54,947 bases of DNA from Bacteroidota bacterium. Lineage in GTDB: Bacteria > Bacteroidota > Bacteroidia > Chitinophagales > Chitinophagaceae. The stretch covers positions 1-54,947 of the forward strand of contig JABDGW010000009.1 in the NCBI GenBank assembly GCA_013285855.1, given 5' to 3'. Under the pieces are notes generated by a model. The model saw only the letters and a list, made by a program, of their open reading frames with translations. It did not search any database and was not told the origin of the DNA. Of the stretch, positions 16,572 through 24,580 are shown one piece after another. Within the stretch, counting starts at the first letter, position 1. Each line of letters begins with the position of its first letter. A program made the translations under genes and the position numbers.

Positions 16572-17951
16572 ATGGAAATTATCCCGAAGAATAAAAGCCT
16601 GAAATCAGTTTATTATTTCATAGGATCATTAGTTATCGCATTAGCATTAACATGGTTACTTAAAGAACCGGCATTCACTACATCACAACTATATGTATTG
16701 TTTTTATTGTTTTTCTCCATCGGGCTATGGCTTACCGAGGCCATCCCTGCTTTTGCGGTAGCACTTCTTATTATGGCTTATCTGGTTTTTACCCTTGGCA
16801 ATCCATATTTGAATGATGCACCTGAAACAATAAACCGGTATGTAAATACTTTTTCAAGCAATATTATCTGGTTGTTGCTGGGCGGTTTTTTTCTTGCAGC
16901 CGCCATGACTAAAACGAACCTCGATAAGCAACTTTTAAGACTAACATTGAAAATTTCAGGAACAAAACCAAGGAATATTATTATTGCTTTTATGTTCACT
17001 GCTATGATTTTTTCTATGATCATGTCAGCCACTGCCACTACAGCAATGATGGTTGTTACGCTAATACCTTTAATGAAGGCAGCCAACAGGCCGGGACTTA
17101 ATAAAGCTTTATTGCTTGGCATTTCTTTATCAGCAACTATGGGTGGAATGGGTACCATTATCGGAACTTCTTCAAATGCTATTGCTGTTGGAATATTAGG
17201 TGACAATAATATCAATGTAGATTTCTTAAGCTGGATGTTGTATGGCGTTCCTCTTGCAGTTGTGCTTACTGCGCTTACCTGCCTGGTGTTGCTTTGGATA
17301 TATGTGAAGGATCCAAGCCCGGTTTCTCTTGCATTTTTGGAAAGTAAACAAGAAGCAACACAGTCAGGATCAAACTTTCAACGCAATACTGTTTTGATTG
17401 TACTGATCATAACAGTGGTGTTATGGTTAACCAGTTCTTTACATCATATCTCCGTTGCTGCTATAGCGGCTATACCGATTGTGGCATTTACAGTAAGCAG
17501 TATAACCACTGCCGATGATATAAAAACCTTTTCGTGGGATACGCTGTTTTTAGTAGCTGGTGGATTATCTCTTGGTGAAGCGCTTCAATCCACCGGTATA
17601 TTAGAGCATTATTCAGGTCAAATGAGAACAATGCATTTAAACCCTGTAGCTTTCATGTTTATTCTTGTATATGCTTCTATGATCTTTGCCAATTTCATGA
17701 GCAATGCGGCCACTTGCACGGTGTTGGTTCCGTTTGGATTTGCACTGCTTCCGGGTATGGAAAAACAAACGGCACTTGCTATAGCCCTGGCTTCTTCAAC
17801 TGCATTATTACTTCCTGTATCATCGCCTGCAACTTCTATTGTATACAGCACCGGGTTTTTAGAACAGAAGGACTTCAGGATACCCGGTCTTTTGGTGGGA
17901 ATACTGGGACCGCTGTTATCCGTTTTGTGGGTACTATTGCTAAGCCGCTAA
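16572..17951 (+). CDS. DASS-family (SLC13) dicarboxylate/sodium symporter
   Basis: A 459-residue inner-membrane carrier with about eleven hydrophobic segments. Family marks are visible: 'LLLGGFFLAAAMTKTNLDKQL' early on, a first MSATATTAMM motif (SNT-like), MGGMGTIIGTSSNAIAVG, and the second repeat's 'FMSNAATCTVLVPFG' (SNT-like). The protein is the usual DASS length. Members import C4-dicarboxylates such as fumarate, malate and succinate, or related anions, with sodium. It diverges from the exported aspartase and shares the paired operator with it, so fumarate made outside the inner membrane is the natural substrate. The exact substrate is inferred. Confidence 0.85.
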   Translation: MEIIPKNKSLKSVYYFIGSLVIALALTWLLKEPAFTTSQLYVLFLLFFSIGLWLTEAIPAFAVALLIMAYLVFTLGNPYLNDAPETINRYVNTFSSNIIWLLLGGFFLAAAMTKTNLDKQLLRLTLKISGTKPRNIIIAFMFTAMIFSMIMSATATTAMMVVTLIPLMKAANRPGLNKALLLGISLSATMGGMGTIIGTSSNAIAVGILGDNNINVDFLSWMLYGVPLAVVLTALTCLVLLWIYVKDPSPVSLAFLESKQEATQSGSNFQRNTVLIVLIITVVLWLTSSLHHISVAAIAAIPIVAFTVSSITTADDIKTFSWDTLFLVAGGLSLGEALQSTGILEHYSGQMRTMHLNPVAFMFILVYASMIFANFMSNAATCTVLVPFGFALLPGMEKQTALAIALASSTALLLPVSSPATSIVYSTGFLEQKDFRIPGLLVGILGPLLSVLWVLLLSR

Positions 17952-17971
17952 AATGATAGCTGTATTATGTG

Positions 17972-18033
17972 GCTCATCCAGATCATTCCTGTTTTTTATT
18001 CTTCCGGCATAAAGGTTTCCGGTATGGATGAGC
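17972..18033. repeat. Nine-base inverted repeat enclosing a smaller hairpin
   Basis: GCTCATCCA (17972-17980) and TGGATGAGC (18025-18033) are exact complements 44 bases apart, and between them CCGG occurs twice and can form an inner stem. It lies 20 bases after the DASS stop. It could be a structured 3' end or a processed terminator; there is only a short T run inside the loop. Confidence 0.4.
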
Positions 18034-18075
18034 AATAGTTATATCAATTCAACCCAAAAAAAGCAACGCATTCCC

Positions 18076-18136
18076 TTTCATTTAACGGTTACATGCATGC
18101 TAAATCATCATTTGCAAAAGAGGTCTTATAATTTTA
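18076..18136 (+). promoter_or_regulatory. Conserved promoter block, twin of 10701-10761
   Basis: A 19-base element with TTAACGGTTAC, then 16 bases, CATTTGCAAAAGAG (18109-18122), and ATAATTTTAT (18128-18137). Three of these parts are identical or nearly so to the block at 10701, with the same spacing, while the bases between differ. The ATG of the following gene is about 25 bases downstream. The shared layout indicates one activator acting upstream of a Bacteroidota-type promoter. Confidence 0.6.
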
Positions 18137-18161
18137 TACTCATTTGATAAATTTCCAGGCC

Positions 18162-19283
18162 ATGCAAAAAAAACTACTGTTAATCTTATTCTTTAGTGTC
18201 TTAGGCACATCCCTTTTTGCTCAATACACTACAGACAAAATAGTTGGTGAAAAGAATGCAGAGTTGATTGACAGTTTAAAAACTGCAGAGTATCCATACC
18301 TGCTGCCGATATGGGGCAAGAAAGTGGCCCAAAAAGGATTTAAGCTTCCAAAATCAGCTGGTTTCAGCGCTCAGTATATTAATCAGCAATCAGATATTTT
18401 AATCAGCAACTTACAGGTAGGATTCAACAATGGCCCTAAATATAATCTCGATCAAATTGTAAGATTTAATAATGCTGTCGCAACATCAAACGGCATAAAT
18501 ATCAGGCCAGACATCTGGGTGTTTCCCTTTCTGAATGTATATGCTATATTGGCCAAATCCAAAACTTCAACCGCAATAGACGCCGGGATTTGGGTACCTG
18601 ACAGCTCAACCTGGAATAAAATACTGGATCTTAAAACAAAGGCAAATTTTAATGCCACCACTTATGGTTTTGGTATAACGCCAACAGTTGGTGTTGGAGG
18701 TTTTTTTATTATACTCGATATGAATTTTACATGGTCTGATATCAGTGCATTGGATAAGCCTGCTTTCGTTTCTATATTTGGACCAAGGATCGGCAAAAAC
18801 ATTACCTGGGCAAATCATCCTGAAAGAAGCTGGGCCATTTGGGCAGGCGGTTTCAGGGTTAAATTAAGTTCCACTACTGCAGGTAGTTTAAACACTGCCG
18901 ACTTGTTCCCCATTGATGAATGGGGTAAAAAACTGGATACGGGTTATACGAAGGTTGCACAAAGTCAGCAAAAAGTAGATGCATGGTGGGGGGAACTTAG
19001 TCCCGCTGATCAAAGAAATCCAATAAATGTTGCAAAATACAATACAGCTAATGCAGCGCTTGCAAAGGCAGGTGGCATACTGGATGCAGCGTCTGAAGCT
19101 GTTACAAATGCAGGTAGTTCAAGTATTCAATATTCGCTTGACAAAACACCAAAAGATAAATGGAACTTTCTTATCGGTACACAGTTCCAGATAAACCGGA
19201 GCTGGATGATACGTGCAGAATATGGTTTCCTGGGAAGCCGTACCCAATTTATAGGTGGGCTGCAATACAGGTTTAATTTTTAA
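18162..19283 (+). CDS. Putative outer-membrane beta-barrel protein
   Basis: A 373-residue protein; I take the ATG at 18162 (MQKKLLLILFFSVLGTSLFAQ) because the frame upstream begins with TTG inside the promoter spacing. The signal peptide is clear. The mature part has barrel-type strands (DIWVFPFLNVYAILA, VGGFFIILDMNFTW, a final GGLQYRFNF), with an alanine-rich helical insertion at about residues 260-335 that probably lies in the periplasm. I do not recognise the family. It lies downstream of the DASS transporter on the same strand but has its own promoter block, identical in layout to that of the gene at 10789. Confidence 0.6.
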   Translation: MQKKLLLILFFSVLGTSLFAQYTTDKIVGEKNAELIDSLKTAEYPYLLPIWGKKVAQKGFKLPKSAGFSAQYINQQSDILISNLQVGFNNGPKYNLDQIVRFNNAVATSNGINIRPDIWVFPFLNVYAILAKSKTSTAIDAGIWVPDSSTWNKILDLKTKANFNATTYGFGITPTVGVGGFFIILDMNFTWSDISALDKPAFVSIFGPRIGKNITWANHPERSWAIWAGGFRVKLSSTTAGSLNTADLFPIDEWGKKLDTGYTKVAQSQQKVDAWWGELSPADQRNPINVAKYNTANAALAKAGGILDAASEAVTNAGSSSIQYSLDKTPKDKWNFLIGTQFQINRSWMIRAEYGFLGSRTQFIGGLQYRFNF

Positions 19284-19422
19284 TGCTTTTATGCGATTAA
19301 CAACTGTTTCAGGGTTTTTAATAACAATTTTATCCAAATGAATTTGTTTTTAATTATGAATAATAAAATGCAAGTTGATAGGATTTTTATTTCATTTTTG
19401 CATAAGCAAAATATAACCTGAT

Positions 19423-19974
19423 ATGAAAAAGATTCCTGCACTCGCAACAAATCTATTACTCATTATTTCGGCATTCTTTTATTCAAGTACTTCCCAGGCC
19501 CAATACGGCAAGGATAAGAAATTAGTTGAAGATGCTGCCACTGCCATCCAGGCTTTTGTGGATACAGACAAGCTGATGAAAAATGTATTTGACAGTGCTT
19601 ATGGGTATGTCGCTTTTCCAAATATTGGCAAAGGCGCAATGGGTATTGGCGGCGCGTCTGGTAATGGTATTGTATATGAAAAGGGAACTATCATCGGCAA
19701 AGCAGATATGAAACAGGTAACTGTGGGTTTTCAATTCGGCGGACAGGCATACCGTGAAGTTATCTTTTTTGAAAATAAAGAAACGCTTGACCGTTTCAAA
19801 CAAAATAAGATAGAATTTACCGCACAGGTTTCTGCGGTGGCTGTAACGGCCGGGGCTTCTGCCACTGCAAAATATACAAGTGGTGTAATGGTGTTTACCC
19901 AGGAAAAGGGCGGCCTGATGTATGAAGCTTCCGTAGGTGGGCAGAAATTTAAGTACACATCATTCAAAGAATAA
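19423..19974 (+). CDS. SYLF-domain (Ysc84-like) exported protein
   Basis: A 183-residue protein with a signal peptide (LLLIISAFFYSSTSQAQ). The mature part matches the SYLF/Ysc84 domain: an N-terminal helical stretch with 'VFDSAYGYVAFPNIGKGAMGIGGASGNGIVYEKG', then VTVGFQFGGQAYREVIFF, and a C-terminal GVMVFTQEKGGLMYEASVGGQKF. In eukaryotes this domain binds lipids; the bacterial role is unclear, with envelope lipid binding a plausible guess. It follows the barrel gene at 18162 by 140 bases, and there is no operator motif in the gap, so co-regulation is uncertain. Confidence 0.8.
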   Translation: MKKIPALATNLLLIISAFFYSSTSQAQYGKDKKLVEDAATAIQAFVDTDKLMKNVFDSAYGYVAFPNIGKGAMGIGGASGNGIVYEKGTIIGKADMKQVTVGFQFGGQAYREVIFFENKETLDRFKQNKIEFTAQVSAVAVTAGASATAKYTSGVMVFTQEKGGLMYEASVGGQKFKYTSFKE

Positions 19975-20133
19975 ATTGCAATAATGTAAAGACTTTGTTC
20001 ATTTAAGAGCAATACTCTGGAACAATATATTCATAGAGAAAACTATCCTGCGGTGTTAACCTAAGTTAATACCTGTTTATTTCAGAACAATTGATAAATT
20101 AAAAGCATTTAGTTAGCAAAAGCGCATTGTTAC

Positions 20134-20826
20134 TTATTGCGGTGTTTGCGGTTGTGTGTGATGTTCATTTCCTCCCAATTTAAAAACAAGCCCTCCGCCC
20201 AATACAAATTGAAAGATGCTTGAATATGTAGTTATTCCTGCACCTGCACCACCTGTTCCAAAGTATAATCCGCCACCGGCACCCTGCGGAACTGAAAGAA
20301 ATTGCATCTGGAGTTTTATACCCACTCTGTCTGATGCCCATATGTTTGCGCCAAGCCTTGCGCCCCACGCAAATTTTGTTGCGTTGCTTGAGCTTTGTGT
20401 TTCAGGATCATCTGCATTAATGATTGCCATACCCAACATAAGCCCACCAAATGGCTCTGCTTTGGAGCCTGGGCGTTGCATAGACCTTACTCCACCTATC
20501 ATGATATAATTCACTCCCAGGTCTACGTTGGCACTTTTCGTTCTGGTACCATTGAAGGGATAATAGTCAACCGGGGCATGTGTATCCAGCCGCTGATATA
20601 GCAATTCTAATCCATAGTAATCATGCAAACGGAATTCTAAACCACCTCCCCATAAAAAACCTCCTTTCACCGTTCCATTGAAATAGCCCTGGGTGTTAGA
20701 AGTGTAACCGTTGTCTACACCGTCATCAAAAATATATGCTCCATAAGCATTTAATCTCATGTTTTGTGAATGCAATTGAGAGGTAACGCATGCAGCAAGA
20801 AGGATGCATAAAAAAAAGCCTTTCAT
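20134..20826 (-). CDS. Outer-membrane beta-barrel protein
   Basis: A 230-residue protein with signal peptide MKGFFLCILLAACVTSQLHSQ. It then has eight or so alternating strands (GFLWGGGLEFRLHDYYGLELLYQR, VDLGVNYIMIGGVR, FVLGGGLVFKLGG) typical of small OmpA/OmpW-like barrels. The C-terminus is a short histidine/proline/glutamine tail after the last strand. No specific family or function can be given. It faces away from the DUF4136 gene, and a perfect TTTAC-C-GTAAA palindrome lies 110-120 bases upstream of its start. Confidence 0.6.
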   Translation of the reverse strand: MKGFFLCILLAACVTSQLHSQNMRLNAYGAYIFDDGVDNGYTSNTQGYFNGTVKGGFLWGGGLEFRLHDYYGLELLYQRLDTHAPVDYYPFNGTRTKSANVDLGVNYIMIGGVRSMQRPGSKAEPFGGLMLGMAIINADDPETQSSSNATKFAWGARLGANIWASDRVGIKLQMQFLSVPQGAGGGLYFGTGGAGAGITTYSSIFQFVLGGGLVFKLGGNEHHTQPQTPQ

Positions 20827-20935
20827 ATTAGTTGTTTTAAAAAATTAAAAAAATAAAATTTATTAATGAAGCATGGGAGATATTAACAGAATAAAGTAAA
20901 GCATTAAATCAGGTTAAAGAGCTAACAGGAGACGT

Positions 20936-20946
20936 TTTACCGTAAA
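20936..20946. promoter_or_regulatory. Perfect TTTAC-C-GTAAA operator
   Basis: An exact and fully palindromic match to the motif, centred at 20941. It lies in the 448-base divergent gap between the barrel gene at 20134 (minus) and the lipoprotein gene at 21275 (plus). The remainder of this gap is AT-rich with no other gene, apart from the further sites at 21132-21199. Confidence 0.5.
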
Positions 20947-21131
20947 CCTTCACTGCTGCTAATTTTTTTAAAAAAATCTGCGCATATCAAAAAACTTTCA
21001 ATGTTGGAGCGGATCAAAACTTTATTCTTCTCTTATATTTTTTTAGCAACAATCTTATATAGGGTAACATATCTGTTCAGCCTGCACTAGGTGTTTCATA
21101 CAAATAGATTCTTCAGTGTTTTGTTTGTTTT

Positions 21132-21199
21132 TAAACGGTTGATTTTGCTGCTTTACAACTAAATAATACCGTTTAATGCTTGCTTCAATTAACGGTAAA
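21132..21199. promoter_or_regulatory. Cluster of motif copies before the lipoprotein gene
   Basis: An exact site TTAACGGTAAA (21189-21199) ends 75 bases before the DUF4136 gene. Two weaker copies precede it: TAAACGGTTGA (21132-21142) and AATACCGTTTA (21165-21175), each with one mismatch per half. A more degenerate TTTACAACTAA lies at 21152-21162. The density in under 70 bases is higher than anywhere else in the window, suggesting a strongly controlled promoter. Confidence 0.5.
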
Positions 21200-21274
21200 A
21201 CGCGCCTGGTAAGAAAAAAGCAGCAGCATGTAAGTTAATTTTGAACAGCAATTTTTCATTCCAAATTTTTTAAA

Positions 21275-21895
21275 ATGAAACTAAAATATTTTTTTCTCCC
21301 TTTCTTAATAATGGCTTTTTTATCATGCCGCAAATATCCTGATACAGGTAGTTTATCCAATAGTTTCGTAGTTCAAACCTCAAAAGAACCTGGTGCAAAT
21401 TTCGGCAGTTATAAAACCTATTATATTTCAGATACCATAGCGCTTATAACAACTAATCCAAACGACAGCCTTTGGACTGATGCCGATGCAAAGCAATTGG
21501 TAAGTACAGTAAAAGCAGCCATGGATGCCCGTGGTTATACGCTTGTACCAAATAATCATCTCCACCCTGATCTTGGCCTTGGTCTTACTGCAATTAAAGA
21601 TTTGAATATTGGAGTTGTATACCCCGGCTATTGGTGGGGATATTGGGGTGGTTGTTATTGGGGCTATTGCGGATATCCGCCGTACTATGGATATGGCGCT
21701 GTTTACAGCATACCCACAGGAACAATTATTCTCGATATGATTGATCTTAAAAATGCTTCGGCAAATACACAGTTATCTGTTCTTTGGAGTTCTGTAATGT
21801 CAGGTGGTCTGGGCAATACCAATAACGATATTCAATTGGGCATAGAAGCAATAAACCAGGCTTTTGATCAATCTCCTTATGTACAAACACAATAA
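21275..21895 (+). CDS. DUF4136 lipoprotein
   Basis: A 206-residue lipoprotein: signal segment LKYFFLPFLIMAFLSC with the lipid-accepting cysteine at residue 18. The DUF4136 pattern is visible: NFGSYKTYYISD near residue 50, 'VKAAMDARGYTLV' and 'HPDLGLGLTA', and a closing TGTIILDMIDLKNA...LSVLWSSVMSG...AINQAF. In the middle is an aromatic/glycine run (residues ~130-150) made almost only of Y, W, G, P and C. The function is unknown; members are envelope lipoproteins. The barrel gene at 21915 begins 19 bases after its stop, so the two are an operon under the clustered operator sites upstream. Confidence 0.8.
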   Translation: MKLKYFFLPFLIMAFLSCRKYPDTGSLSNSFVVQTSKEPGANFGSYKTYYISDTIALITTNPNDSLWTDADAKQLVSTVKAAMDARGYTLVPNNHLHPDLGLGLTAIKDLNIGVVYPGYWWGYWGGCYWGYCGYPPYYGYGAVYSIPTGTIILDMIDLKNASANTQLSVLWSSVMSGGLGNTNNDIQLGIEAINQAFDQSPYVQTQ

Positions 21896-21914
21896 TCATT
21901 TTTAAACTTAATTC

Positions 21915-22514
21915 ATGAAAAAAATAATTATAACATCACTGTTATTTCTGTTTGCAACTGCATTGATTGCGCAAAAAGACCTGATGGGAATTACCTGGAA
22001 TATTAATTTTCCAACCAATAATGATTATTTAAACAAAACAAGTTTTGCCGGCGGCAAGATTGAATACAGGCATTTTTTACATGAGAAAAATATGTCAGTA
22101 GGGTTAGCTTTGGATTGGTCCACTTATGAACAGCATATTCCAAGGCAAACTTTAGAAAAGCCTGATGGCAATGGTGCTGTTACCAGCGATTTTATTGCGC
22201 AGGTTTACCAGGTACCTTTTACAGCAACATTTCATTATTATTTTGAAGAAAGGAAAAGATTCCAGCCTTATCTTGGTATAGCGTTGGGCGCCCAGTATCT
22301 GGAACAAGACCTGTATTATAATGTTTATGTGAACGAGGAAAACAATTGGGGATTTGTGGCAAGGCCGGAATTTGGCTTTATTGCCAAAACACATTCAGGC
22401 TGGGGATTGGTTTTGGGAGCAAATTATAGCTATGCAACAAACAAGACGGACTTGATAAACAGCAACAGCTTTAAAAACTGGGGCGTTAATATAGGTATTA
22501 TGTTCGGGCAATAA
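21915..22514 (+). CDS. Small outer-membrane beta-barrel protein
   Basis: A 199-residue protein with signal peptide MKKIIITSLLFLFATALIAQ. The mature sequence alternates amphipathic strands (GGKIEYRHFLHEKNMSVGLALDW, FTATFHYYFEERKRFQPYLGIALGAQY, GLVLGANYSYATN) as in eight-strand OmpA-like barrels. It is 19 bases behind the DUF4136 lipoprotein gene and is followed by an intrinsic terminator, which makes a neat two-gene operon. No function can be assigned. Confidence 0.65.
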   Translation: MKKIIITSLLFLFATALIAQKDLMGITWNINFPTNNDYLNKTSFAGGKIEYRHFLHEKNMSVGLALDWSTYEQHIPRQTLEKPDGNGAVTSDFIAQVYQVPFTATFHYYFEERKRFQPYLGIALGAQYLEQDLYYNVYVNEENNWGFVARPEFGFIAKTHSGWGLVLGANYSYATNKTDLINSNSFKNWGVNIGIMFGQ

Positions 22515-22553
22515 ATTGAAAATCTTTTTTATTTTTCTCAATTTTTGGACAAC

Positions 22554-22587
22554 AAGATTCAGGATTTCCATCTTGAATCTTTTTTAT
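22554..22587 (+). terminator. Intrinsic terminator after the lipoprotein-barrel operon
   Basis: AAGATTCAGGAT (22554-22565) pairs with ATCTTGAATCTT (22570-22581) with one G-U wobble and a four-base loop, then a T-rich run. It begins 40 bases after the stop of the barrel gene. Confidence 0.75.
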
Positions 22588-22729
22588 TTAAAACATTAGT
22601 TATTCTTATGCGGGAAAGTTGTAAGCAACCGGATAAAATAATTCAAGTACTTCATAAATTTTTTTAAACCATACATAAAATTGCTCTTTTAAACAACTAT
22701 TTGTAAGCATTGTAATTTATACTACGCAT

Positions 22730-22740
22730 GTAACGGTTAA
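22730..22740. promoter_or_regulatory. GTAAC-G-GTTAA operator-like site
   Basis: One mismatch to the motif, extended to ATGTAACGGTTAAAT. It sits in the 458-base gap between the terminator at 22587 and the small gene at 22973, about 235 bases before that start. The remainder of the gap is AT-rich and shows no other gene or clear repeat. Confidence 0.4.
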
Positions 22741-22972
22741 ATAAGGCAAATTAGCAGGAATGAAAAAACATTTTTCTAACTTTCGCTTGCAGCAAAATTT
22801 AAAAAAGCATAGCAGCCATTGAAAGCTGCATCTCGTAAAAAACCTGATATAAAACAGCGCTTTATGATTAAGGATAATAAATGGAAAAATCAGGCAGCAT
22901 GCGGCCATTAATAAGATAATGCATTTCTAAACTAAAGTCTTTGAATATTTCATAATTGAAAAAAGGAGCAGC

Positions 22973-23218
22973 ATGGAGTCGCTGAATCAACAATTAAAAA
23001 TAGTAAAGCAAAAATTTCCAAACCAAGCCGATCGTATTGAAGAACTTTACGAATCTGATGAAGATTTCAGAACGCTTTGCTTTGATTACTTTACATGCAT
23101 GCAATACCTGCAAAATTTTAAAAAAGAGTCTTCTGAAAAACAGGAATCACTTGAAGAATATAAAGGCATCCGGCAGGAACTTGAAAAAGAATTGCATGAA
23201 TTCATTTTTACTGAATAA
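22973..23218 (+). CDS. Small helical cytoplasmic protein, unknown function
   Basis: An 81-residue acidic, highly charged protein (MESLNQQLKIVKQKFP to ELHEFIFTE) with no signal or membrane segment. Hydrophobic residues at heptad-like spacing suggest a short coiled coil, and a 'LCFDYFTCMQYLQNF' stretch is more hydrophobic. The ATG at 22973 follows AGGAGCAGC, one of the few SD-like sequences in the window. I cannot assign a family or function. Confidence 0.55.
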   Translation: MESLNQQLKIVKQKFPNQADRIEELYESDEDFRTLCFDYFTCMQYLQNFKKESSEKQESLEEYKGIRQELEKELHEFIFTE

Positions 23219-23307
23219 CCTTAAACTCTTTAAAATTAATTATACAATCGGTTAATATATGGTCTGGTTAATTTCGATAAACAATGATGACTAATTCTTA
23301 GTTTTTG

Positions 23308-24096
23308 ATGGCTCATTCTAAACAATTTTTTATGAAACAAAATTGCAAAACAAACAGGCTTCAAAAACCCGTTTATTTTTTATTTATTTTCTGCATGATC
23401 ATTTCAATGTATGCAAATGCACAGGAAAAGAACCAGTTGAGGAATACGGTTAAAATTAATCTTACTACAAGTGTTTTATATAATAATGCTGTTCAGTTCA
23501 GTTTTGAACGGTTAACAGGAACCAATCAAAGTTTAAGTGTTTTTGCAGGATACAATGAATTTCCTGCCAATCTAAGTCTTAACCTGGATAACACAAATCT
23601 TTCTAATCAAAACAAAAAGTCAGGATATATGTTAGGAGCCGAATACAGGTTTTACATGTTGAAGGAAAATAAGTACAGTCCTCCGCATGGAATTTACCTT
23701 GGGCCTTATATGAGTTTATATCAATTTACCGGCGATAGGAAGCTTATACATACTGATTCAACCGGCATGCAATCAGATGCCAATCTTAGCACCCACATTA
23801 ATTTCTTTAACGTTGGAGCTGAAATGGGTTACCAGTTTGTATTTGGCAGAAGATGGGTATTGGATGCAATTGTATTTGGTCCGGCTTTGACACATTATGA
23901 TTTTAAAGCTAAGCTTGATAACAACCTGCCGGATTTTGATGAAAATGAAGCCATAAAAAAAGTTATTGATGCGATAAAGGAGAAATTTCCATTGTTAAAT
24001 GACCTGAGTGGCGATCATAGTGTAAACCACTCCGGTAATGAAGCTTTCTGGTCTTTTGGATTCAGATACAGCGTAAGCGTAGGTTTTAGATTTTAA
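23308..24096 (+). CDS. Outer-membrane beta-barrel protein (DUF3575-like)
   Basis: A 262-residue protein starting at the ATG at 23308 (an ATG at 23332 is also possible). A signal segment (PVYFLFIFCMIISMYANAQ) leads into strands such as LRNTVKINLTTSVLYNNAVQFSFERL and GYMLGAEYRFYML, then IYLGPYMSLYQF, and a final SFGFRYSVSVGFRF. The first strands, with 'VKINLTTSVL...FSFER', resemble DUF3575-type barrels. A charged insertion (residues ~205-240) precedes the last strand. The function is unknown. It stands before a 480-base non-coding stretch that leads to the sigma-54 activator. Confidence 0.6.
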   Translation: MAHSKQFFMKQNCKTNRLQKPVYFLFIFCMIISMYANAQEKNQLRNTVKINLTTSVLYNNAVQFSFERLTGTNQSLSVFAGYNEFPANLSLNLDNTNLSNQNKKSGYMLGAEYRFYMLKENKYSPPHGIYLGPYMSLYQFTGDRKLIHTDSTGMQSDANLSTHINFFNVGAEMGYQFVFGRRWVLDAIVFGPALTHYDFKAKLDNNLPDFDENEAIKKVIDAIKEKFPLLNDLSGDHSVNHSGNEAFWSFGFRYSVSVGFRF

Positions 24097-24431
24097 TATT
24101 TGCAGGTAAGTGTTTATCGTATTCAAGCCCCTGCTAAATTATTTCCTCATTCTCTACTTAAAATTTTGGACCAGGCAATTATAAATTAAAGAACTACTTC
24201 AACCAATTTACTTCTTAGATCATTTTAAATTTTAATCAACAATTAATTCTATTATTAATTAAACCTCTATTTCATTTCTTCCTCTACAGTACAACAGTAA
24301 TATATCATCAATAAGTTTATCAATCCTGTGAAAGACTTATCGCCAGGGCATTTTAGAAAGCAACATAATAATGTATTTTTTGAAACAGTCAGAAATTTTT
24401 TTCATCGCTAAAGGTGTACATTTGAATTTAA

Positions 24432-24503
24432 TTAACCGTTATTCTGAAAAAGATTTTGCTGACCAAATACCGTAGAATAATTACCAGGCACCATAGAATA
24501 ATT
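24432..24503. promoter_or_regulatory. Operator-like site and 14-base direct repeat before the sigma-54 activator
   Basis: TTAACCGTTAT (24432-24442) has one mismatch to the motif. Just downstream, a 14-base sequence ACCRTAGAATAATT occurs at 24469-24482 and 24490-24503, 21 bases apart (two turns of helix). Both lie 78-150 bases before the start of the activator gene at 24581. The upstream part of this 483-base gap (24097-24430) is AT-rich and shows nothing else. Confidence 0.45.
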
Positions 24504-24580
24504 CATAGTCATTCATTGCTATCAGCAAATTGATCAGGGAACACTGAAAAACACATACAATTTCATTTCATTTTTTTTAA

